NCBI RefSeq assembly: GCF_003425685.1
Contig: NZ_QJKM01000029.1
Coordinates: 1-42,357, forward strand
Direction: 5' to 3'
Source: Rhizobium terrae
GTDB lineage: Bacteria; Pseudomonadota; Alphaproteobacteria; Rhizobiales; Rhizobiaceae
DNA length: 42,357 bases
Shown here piece by piece: positions 36,741 to 42,357 of the stretch. The first letter of the stretch is position 1. The number at the start of each line of letters is the position of its first letter. The notes below the pieces were generated by a model that had not been told where the DNA came from, did no database searches, and saw only the letters and a list, made by a program, of their open reading frames with translations. A program made the position numbers and the translations under genes.

Positions 36741-39017
36741 AGACGATCGCAACCCCGCGCGGAGGCTAGCCCGCCTCGACACCCTGTGGCCGGAAGGTTT
36801 CAAGTCCCGGCGCTTGGCGCCGCCCTTCACATTGACCCTGTTTGCGGTGACATCGCCTAAGACGGGACATGCCTGCGTCTTTCTCGGGCGCTGCAATATC
36901 CGCTGTATCTCGCTCTCCGGTAGACGCTCGTCGTCATATAGCAACCCATAATTGACAAACACGTCTTCAAGACCGCGCCACCACCCGTTCTTCACCAAAC
37001 GGATTCGGCGTTGGCTCAGGACTTTCCGCGGGCCGTATTTGCTCAGATCCGTCCATTCGCAACCCGTTCTCTGTTTTTCGACAAACGCCTGGAATGTCTT
37101 CAAGTCGTTCGGTCCTGCCTTGCCGGGCATCACGCGCCGGCAGGCCGCAAAAATTTTGGGCGTAATGTCGGTCTGCCTCCTCTTCTTTTTTGCGGACCCG
37201 TCGAGAGCTGCCGAAGGAAGGGGCACCTTCTTCTCCTCGTCTCCATCCCAAGGTTCCCCTTCCTCCAGGACAAAGAGGGTGTCGTCTCCGGCGTCGGACT
37301 GTGCAACCATTGCCGTGCCGATGTCAGCAGCCTCGCCACCTGAAACCGCGTCCTCCACCGCCGTATCTTGCGGCCCTGCTTGGCGCCTTAGTCTCTCTGA
37401 CCGCCTTCTCTTCTTGCCCCGCAACGTGACGAGAGAACCATCGGGAACCGGAGAGGCCGGAGCTGCCGCCATCAGCCCGGACGTGCCGTCATCGCCCATG
37501 GCGACGACCTCCTCCCCATCGTCTTGGTCTGTCGGCGGGGCGTCCTCCTCCATCGCCTTGAGCGCTAGCCTTTTTTGGCGGCGCCGTTCTTTCGCTGTCG
37601 GGTTACGTGACGTGCCAGAAGAACGGCCGGGAACCGGAGGGGCCGGAGCTGCCGCCACCAGCCCGGATGTGCCGTCATCGCCCATGGCGACGACCTCCTC
37701 CCCATCGTCTTGGTCTGCCTGCTGGGTGGCCTCCTGCATCGCCTTGAGCGCTAGCCTTCTTTGGCGGCGCCGTTCTTTCGCTGTCGGGTTACGTGACGTG
37801 CCAGAAGAACGGCCGGGAACCGGAGGGGCCGGAGCTGCCGCCACCAGCCCGGACGTGCCGTCATCGCTCATGTCGACGTCCTCCTCTCCATCGTTTTGGC
37901 CTGTCGGCGGGGCGTCCTCCTCCATCGCCTTGAGCGCTAGCCTTCTTTGGCGGCGCCGCTCCCTCGCTGTCAGGTTACGCAACGTGACGGGAGCAGGGCC
38001 GGGAACCGGAGAGGCCGGAGCTTCCATCGCGAACTCAGGCACGTCGTCATCGCCCATGGCGACGTCCCCATCATGGCCTGCCTGCTGGGCGTCCTCCATC
38101 TCCGCGTCGTCGTCCTCGGGCGCGCCGTCATGGTTCATGTCGATGTCCTCATCACCACCTGTCTGATCTGCCTGCAGGACGTCCTCCTCCTCTGCATCCT
38201 CCTCCTCGCCGGCGTCGTAATCGCTTCCCTCGGAATTTTCCCATTCCGGGTAGCTCTTCGCCCGCGCCGCTCTGGAAGGCTGTTTTCTCGTTGGTGCCTT
38301 CGATACGGCAGCGTGACGGTCGACAGGAAATGAAGCGTCAGGATCGACGTCATCCTCCGGGTTACCCGCCTCGCTCTCGTCGTCGCTCAAGCTGGATGAC
38401 GGCGGAGAGACTGTCCTCTCTCGCTGCTTTGGCGGCCTTCCCGGTCGCCTTTTGACGACGCCCTGTTGCGCAAGAGGAACTGGTCCGTTTCGCAGCTTCG
38501 GCGGCCTTCCCCGTGGTCTTTTTACCGGCGTCGGCCCCTCTCGCAGCTTCGGCGGCCTTCCTCGCGGCCGCTTTCCTGGCGCTCGATTTTCCCGCCGGTT
38601 TAGCTGCAACCCGGCGACCAAGCCCTCGGCAAACTCCGCCTTCTTGTCTGTGTTACCCTTGTCATTCTCCGGGGCGAACTCATCCCAAAGAAAGCCGGCA
38701 AGTTGGGGCCATTTTCGGAGGCTGCCGTTGGAGATAGGCTTGCGGACCATTCCATTCCTGGACCAGTGAAAACTGCCATCGAGCGCGACGATCATGAGGT
38801 GCTGCATAGTGCGGTCCCTGAGGCCGAATGCTTCGTCCGCCTCGATTGCGGTAGCCTTGCAAGGGAAGAGATCGACCCTGATCGGTACTTCGTTATCGCG
38901 GCACGTACGCCAGTAGTCCGGCGTGGGCGCGCCATCGTGGCCAATCAACGCAAGCGTCACGTCGCAAAGGGTGAGAGCCGTCTCATTGAGTTCGCGATAG
39001 TAATGAATGTAATGCAT
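36723..39017 (-). CDS. AT-hook nuclear protein with internal repeats, 764 aa
   Basis: Start at MHYIHYYRELNETALT, context CACGATGC. Residues 1-140 are a folded domain. Three AT-hooks follow at about 149-158, 166-175 and 189-198 (KRPRGRPPK, KRPRGRPPK, KRRPGRPPK), which bind the minor groove of AT-rich DNA in eukaryotic chromatin proteins. Residues about 200-340 are acidic. Three to four units of about 65 residues come next, each with TAKERRRQRRLALKAM and DDGTSGLVAAAPAPPVPG. A C-terminal domain (about 620-720; DLKTFQAFVEKQRTGCEWTD) precedes a basic tail. The last codons and stop lie in the tandem array. It probably acts on host or its own chromatin (inference). The longest gene here. Confidence 0.75.
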   Translation of the reverse strand: MHYIHYYRELNETALTLCDVTLALIGHDGAPTPDYWRTCRDNEVPIRVDLFPCKATAIEADEAFGLRDRTMQHLMIVALDGSFHWSRNGMVRKPISNGSLRKWPQLAGFLWDEFAPENDKGNTDKKAEFAEGLVAGLQLNRRENRAPGKRPRGRPPKLREGPTPVKRPRGRPPKLRNGPVPLAQQGVVKRRPGRPPKQRERTVSPPSSSLSDDESEAGNPEDDVDPDASFPVDRHAAVSKAPTRKQPSRAARAKSYPEWENSEGSDYDAGEEEDAEEEDVLQADQTGGDEDIDMNHDGAPEDDDAEMEDAQQAGHDGDVAMGDDDVPEFAMEAPASPVPGPAPVTLRNLTARERRRQRRLALKAMEEDAPPTGQNDGEEDVDMSDDGTSGLVAAAPAPPVPGRSSGTSRNPTAKERRRQRRLALKAMQEATQQADQDDGEEVVAMGDDGTSGLVAAAPAPPVPGRSSGTSRNPTAKERRRQKRLALKAMEEDAPPTDQDDGEEVVAMGDDGTSGLMAAAPASPVPDGSLVTLRGKKRRRSERLRRQAGPQDTAVEDAVSGGEAADIGTAMVAQSDAGDDTLFVLEEGEPWDGDEEKKVPLPSAALDGSAKKKRRQTDITPKIFAACRRVMPGKAGPNDLKTFQAFVEKQRTGCEWTDLSKYGPRKVLSQRRIRLVKNGWWRGLEDVFVNYGLLYDDERLPESEIQRILQRPRKTQACPVLGDVTANRVNVKGGAKRRDLKPSGHRVSRRASLRAGLRSSINSED

Positions 39018-39102
39018 CGTGAAAAGAATGCGCAGGTGTCGCGAGGGAACGGGGGATTTGGCGATGATGGTTGCGTGACGAAGGGTGACGGGCGCGTGGA
39101 GC

Positions 39103-39112
39103 AATAAATAAT
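39103..39112 (-). promoter_or_regulatory. TATA-like AT-rich box
   Basis: Minus strand GGAATTATTTATTGCTCC, about 90 bp before the ATG at 39017; ATG-free leader. Confidence 0.4.
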
Positions 39113-39524
39113 TCCGGTCGATCCCCCTGACGCAAACAATTTTTCTGTCGCGTTGTCATTTCGGGTTGCCCCCTCGACTGCGCCGGGCTGAAGCCCGAAC
39201 CGCTGTTGTTTTGTTCGCCGCGTGGAAACACGAAAATCTGGCCCCTGCGGGGTGCTCTGGAGACGCTATGACCCCCTCCTGCGGCAGTCCCGCCCCCATC
39301 TTTTAGCGTGCCCCGCTGGGGCGCACGGAGATTTCGGGCGGCTCGGCAACCCGCCCCGATTGTCCCCCACGGCGGGAAACGATCGGAGCCTGCGCGCCGG
39401 CAGGACCCGCACGTTCCGAGCTGCATCGCGGGCCGGAGCCGCACCGCCCCGCCAGGACGAGGCCATGAAGGCGCCCTCGCTGCCTGCGAACCATGGGAGC
39501 CCTCAAACACGAACCCTGTCGCGA

Positions 39525-39813
39525 GCCTGCGAGGCGCCCCAAGGATTTTCAATCCCCGGGCGGCCACCCGGTCTCTCACCGTTGAAGGAGGCCAAACCGG
39601 GGACCCGTTGTCGCGCGACAGATGAAACCCGCTGTGGAGAAGCATCGCCCGCGACGGTGGCCTGAACTTTCCAGGCGGCTGCCTCCTTCACCGGCCCTCA
39701 GGGCAAACTGGCGGATTATCCTGCATAAAAGAGAAAGAGAGAGGATCTCCAGGGCAAGTCCGGTCCAAGTCCGGTGAACGCCTCGGTCAGCGAACGCCGC
39801 CGCTTTCTCCACT
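39525..39813 (+). promoter_or_regulatory. Duplicated promoter block, copy 1, with TATA box at 39724
   Basis: CTGCATAAAAGAGAAAGAGA is followed by CTCCAGGGCAAGTCCGGTCC and an ATG-free leader to 39814. The upstream part (GCGGCCACCCGGTCTC, GACAGATGAAACCCGC, GACGGTGGCC) recurs in copies 2 and 3. Confidence 0.65.
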
Positions 39814-40467
39814 ATGGCATCCTCTACCGACGTTCCGAATGCCCTCATGTTATTCTTCAAGAAAAAACTGGACAACCTTGCCCTTCAGTTCACATGCGAC
39901 GGCGGAGAGATCGTATATCTTCGCCTCCGGAGAACCCCCCCTCGCCGGGATGAATGGAGATACTGGAATCGTTATGCGGTTGGACAGCGGATCGCCACGA
40001 TATTCTGCGTTGAGGAAGAGCAAAATCCCTGGCCGTATTCCCGCAAAGCCTCGGTCCATATCATCGGCGTAGCGAAATACTCGAGTCCCTCGCAGCCTGT
40101 GCCGGCCTGTCACCCTCCCCGAAGCATTGAAAATATTATCGGGCTCGCTCTGAGCTGGACTGGATACACCCTGACGAAAGATTGGGACACGGTAGTTGAT
40201 GAGGCCAACCGCATGTTGGAGGACATTGCAGAGATGCCGCTTCAACAAGTCGACAAAAAGAAGGAGAAATACCGCCAATGGAGGGCGAGATTGCAGGTGA
40301 AAATCAACGCGGCTCTGCCGCGACGGGCGAAAGCTGCGGCATCCGGGCGGGGTCCAGCGGGCTTTTCCCGTCATCGAGATCGTTTCCGCCGATCCCGCAG
40401 GAGACGACGGGTTGGGAGGAGAAGAAGCGAGTGGCGGGCGGTCGGCCAGTGTTTCTCAGGTCAATGA
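39814..40467 (+). CDS. Paralogue pair member A, 217 aa (possibly spliced to a longer acidic form)
   Basis: Context CACTATGG. The N-terminal domain LALQFTCDGGEIVYLRLR...PPRRDEWRYW...EEEQNPWP aligns with member B. A helical region VDKKKEKYRQWRARLQ follows. Read straight through, the last 55 residues are an unusual Arg-rich run. If CAG/GTGAAA at 40299 is a donor and GTCCAG at 40359 an acceptor, the frame switches in phase to RAFPVIEIVSADPAGDDGLG and an acidic tail ending at 40608, more like the other proteins here. No branch-like CTRAY was seen, so this is only an alternative. Function unknown. Confidence 0.55.
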   Translation: MASSTDVPNALMLFFKKKLDNLALQFTCDGGEIVYLRLRRTPPRRDEWRYWNRYAVGQRIATIFCVEEEQNPWPYSRKASVHIIGVAKYSSPSQPVPACHPPRSIENIIGLALSWTGYTLTKDWDTVVDEANRMLEDIAEMPLQQVDKKKEKYRQWRARLQVKINAALPRRAKAAASGRGPAGFSRHRDRFRRSRRRRRVGRRRSEWRAVGQCFSGQ

Positions 40468-40667
40468 TCGTTATTCTGTTACATGCCGTATCGTCGGTCC
40501 GGCCAATACAGACATGGATCCATTCCTGATATTGAAGGTGCCGCGTTTGCCGAGTGCGTGTGACGTGTCCTCCCATTGCGGCAACCGGCTCGCCCGCGTG
40601 AGGCTATGAGGTGCTCCAGACCGTACGCGGAGCCAACCATCGGACACGACCTGGGCCGGGAACTCTG

Positions 40668-41035
40668 CAAGGCGCCCGCAGAGCCTTCGGTGTGCCATGC
40701 GGCCACCTGGTCTCCCGGGGTTCAAAACACGAGGCCCCAACCGGAGACCCGGGGCGAGCGCGACGCGCTGTCAACAGGCAAGGGGGGTTGTGAGCTGGCA
40801 TTGCCCACGACGGTGGCCGGAACGTCCCCGCGAGGCTGCCGCCTCACCGGCTCCGGTCGTGCGGCTCTGCCATGGCAGGGCAGGCTGGCGGGCTATCGTG
40901 CATAAAAAGGAGAGAGAGACTCTCCAGGCAAGTCCAGTCCACATTCAGTCAACGCCCTCTGTCAACGGCCACCGTCGCTTTCACCGCCCGTCATCGATAC
41001 TCCGCCTGTGGCTTTCTGCCGCCCCAAGCTTCGTC
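40668..41035 (+). promoter_or_regulatory. Duplicated promoter block, copy 2, with TATA box at 40901
   Basis: GTGCATAAAAAGGAGAGAGA then CTCTCCAGGCAAGTCCAGTC; parallels copy 1 over about 300 bp. ATG-free leader of about 125 nt to 41036. Confidence 0.65.
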
Positions 41036-41527
41036 ATGGAATTCTTTGAAAAGTTTGGACTGGAGGCGCTCAAATTGGAACTCAATTGCCGTAATGGAAA
41101 AACTCTTGTCCTTCACTGTCGGAAAGATTTCCCTACGATCGAGGAATGGTCATTCTGGGAGGAATTTTGTTTACAACTAAACGGTACCGTCTTTATAGTC
41201 TTCGTCATGGAAGATGAACGGGATCCGGACTGGCCCGACTACCCTTCCACAAATTCTGTAGCTCTTTTGGGCTTAAAATATTACGAGACAACTTCCGAAG
41301 GGATCGAAACCGAAGCTTATCGCACCCTTAAAGATGTTTATGAGATGAGCTTGGACTATTTTAAGTTGTGGAAATACGAATATTGGGAACGGGTTCTCCA
41401 GGAAGCCCAGGGGACATTGGACGAGCTAAAGGACATGCCGGTCAGCGAGGTTAATCGAAGAAACAAGGAGTTTCATAAGGAACTGAACTCAATCCACGAG
41501 CAACGGCGGCGGCGGCAGAGGACCTAG
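41036..41527 (+). CDS. Paralogue pair member B, 163 aa
   Basis: Context CGTCATGG. Aligns with member A along its length: FFEKFGLEALKLELNC, EEWSFWEEFC, FVMEDERDPDWPDYP, then a helix and VNRRNKEFHKELNS, ending in an Arg cluster (EQRRRRQRT) that may serve nuclear import. A shared pattern is LxLxFxC, a DEW or EEW motif, and a conserved DP/NP-WP turn. The frame downstream of the stop is also open in another phase, so a 3' exon cannot be excluded. Function unknown. Confidence 0.6.
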   Translation: MEFFEKFGLEALKLELNCRNGKTLVLHCRKDFPTIEEWSFWEEFCLQLNGTVFIVFVMEDERDPDWPDYPSTNSVALLGLKYYETTSEGIETEAYRTLKDVYEMSLDYFKLWKYEYWERVLQEAQGTLDELKDMPVSEVNRRNKEFHKELNSIHEQRRRRQRT

Positions 41528-41957
41528 AAGGAACTCCATCCGGGCTTGGGCGTAGGTTTCGTTTGTCTCGTGAGGACATAATCGATGGAAGCCGCTATGG
41601 AAGGGGGGGAGGAACCTGGAGTTGGCTTGAAGGGCACATTGTCTCGTATCTCTCCTTAAGTCGCGAAGCTGGAACGAAGGATGGGAGTTGCTGGTTCGGT
41701 CAGGAGGAGGAGATGTCGTTCGCTCATTTCAAACGGCTGTTTTCCTGCGGTAATTCTGAATTCATCGGTGAATGGCAGACAAGTCTCTCAACCCTGCATT
41801 CCATCATGCTCCCTGGCTGCCTTCCGTCGCCACATCAAGCTCCTCGCTGCGCAGACGGACCGTCTGCATGGCGGCCCAAGCCGCACCTCCATCGTAAATT
41901 GCTCAAGCGGCACGCATGTCCGCCTGCGGGCCATGGCAGTTGTCAAACCGGCATCGT
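41528..41957. other. Intergenic, no gene seen
   Basis: An open plus-strand frame here has no ATG start or promoter of its own and is probably non-coding spacer between cassette copies. Confidence 0.35.
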
Positions 41958-42080
41958 ATCGAGAGCCTTGCGAGGCGCCCGCAGAGCTTCGGTGTGCCAT
42001 GCGGCCACCTGGTCTCCCGGGGGGTTGAAAACACGAGGCCGCAAACAGAGGCCTGCGTGCCGCGATAAATGAAACGCGCA
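41958..42080 (+). repeat. Truncated third copy of the duplicated promoter block
   Basis: CTTCGGTGTGCCATGCGGCC and CACCTGGTCTCCCGGGG match copy 2 closely, and GATAAATGAAACGCGCAG matches copy 1. Similarity stops by about 42080, before the TATA box, and no third gene follows. This marks the right end of the island sequence. Confidence 0.75.
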
Positions 42081-42146
42081 GCGGGCAGGTGCGGGTATTG
42101 CTGAACCGGCACGCCCGGGATGCCAATGATGGTGACTTCATTCTAG

Positions 42147-42213
42147 GGCATTTCCAGGAAAAGTGCGTAGCGGTTTCCCGTCCGGAAATGCGTAAAAACA
42201 AATAGATAGAGCA
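42147..42213. repeat. Rhizobiales small intergenic palindromic repeat
   Basis: GCATTTCCAGGAAAAGTGCG, then CGGTTTCCCGTCCGGAAATG and CGTAAAAACAAATAGATAGA. The ends form inverted GCATTTCC/GGAAATGC arms. I recognise this from memory as a very abundant element of Rhizobium-group genomes. Confidence 0.75.
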
Positions 42214-42244
42214 GCCGGACTTGGCACTGCGCACAGTACACGAC

Positions 42245-42357
42245 TCAAGTTTGGGGCGTTGAGAGGGATTGGTTTCTGGGAGCGTTCTGGGTCCAGGCAT
42301 CGCGCGCGTTTTTGGGTTGATTGATGATCCAATCCCTGAGGGTATCGAACCCGATGC
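42245..42357 (-). CDS. C-terminal end of an unidentified protein
   Basis: The minus strand reads in frame from the window edge as IGFDTLRDWIINQPKNARDA, then WTQNAPRNQSLS and a TGA at 42245-42247. Bacterial in style and close to the rhizobial repeat. Too short to identify. Confidence 0.45.
   Translation of the reverse strand, partial: IGFDTLRDWIINQPKNARDAWTQNAPRNQSLSTPQT

Noticed and set aside
41563..42072. Plus-strand 169-codon frame after paralogue B
   Set aside because: It starts at TTG, has no promoter, and runs into the repeated promoter block, so it is more likely spacer.
128..42146. Agrobacterium T-DNA border repeats
   Set aside because: I looked for the CAGGATATAT-type core and its reverse complement. 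Only weak partial matches such as CAGGATAT near 13225 exist, not at the island edges.
1..42357. tRNA, rRNA or riboswitch genes
   Set aside because: No tRNA-like cloverleaf, rRNA segment or known riboswitch was recognised by eye; a covariance-model search would be needed to exclude small RNAs.

Overview
The window looks like an island of eukaryote-style genes set inside a Rhizobiales (alphaproteobacterial) replicon. Both edges are rhizobial. Bases 1-127 are the 5' end of an IS3-family insertion sequence: the start of orfA plus its terminal inverted repeat. Bases 42147-42213 match, from memory, a small palindromic intergenic repeat that is very common in Rhizobium-type genomes, followed by the C-terminal end of a bacterial-looking reading frame. 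I recognise no bacterial housekeeping, conjugation, replication or virulence gene in between.

The roughly 42 kb between the edges does not read like bacterial DNA. It holds about 22 reading frames at low coding density, with no Shine-Dalgarno sites and no operon packing. Most genes have their own promoter. A TATA-like box typically lies 75-160 bp before the first ATG, the leader between them is pyrimidine-rich and nearly always ATG-free, and the ATG has a purine at -3 and often G at +4. Several genes are followed by AATAAA. Four genes only make full-length products if a 49-55 nt GT...AG intron is removed. All four introns are phase 0, and three carry CTGAC and one CTGAT 10-20 nt before the AG. 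This architecture is typical of genes expressed in a compact eukaryote such as a fungus.

Layout. 0.4-1.6 kb (+): a 390-codon frame split by one in-frame TAG. 1.8-18.1 kb (-): ten divergent orphan genes, most with a small cysteine/aromatic-containing N-terminal domain and a long acidic Ser/Thr/Pro tail, several ending in nuclear-localisation-like KR clusters; four share a C-[LMV]-R...C-x3-H motif. 19.4-22.7 kb (-): three intron-containing genes. 23.4-24.3 kb (-): a GDPD-family phosphodiesterase, the only confident enzyme, preceded by a 340-bp two-part tandem repeat. 24.3-28 kb: repeats and no clear gene. 28-33 kb (+): five tandem copies of a cassette for small multi-pass membrane proteins. 33.7 kb (+): an SR-rich protein. 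35.7-36.7 kb: a 146/156-bp tandem array. 36.7-39.0 kb (-): a three-AT-hook protein. 39.5-42.1 kb (+): a duplicated cassette of two paralogous genes and a third, truncated promoter copy that ends where rhizobial sequence resumes.

Working model (inference): this is a bacterially carried set of genes meant to be transcribed, spliced and translated in a eukaryotic cell, with many products going to the nucleus and one set to membranes. That is similar in logic to Agrobacterium T-DNA, but with unrelated genes, introns, and no border repeats that I can see. The alternatives are recent capture of eukaryotic or eukaryotic-virus DNA, or an assembly chimera. Reads across both edges would decide the last.
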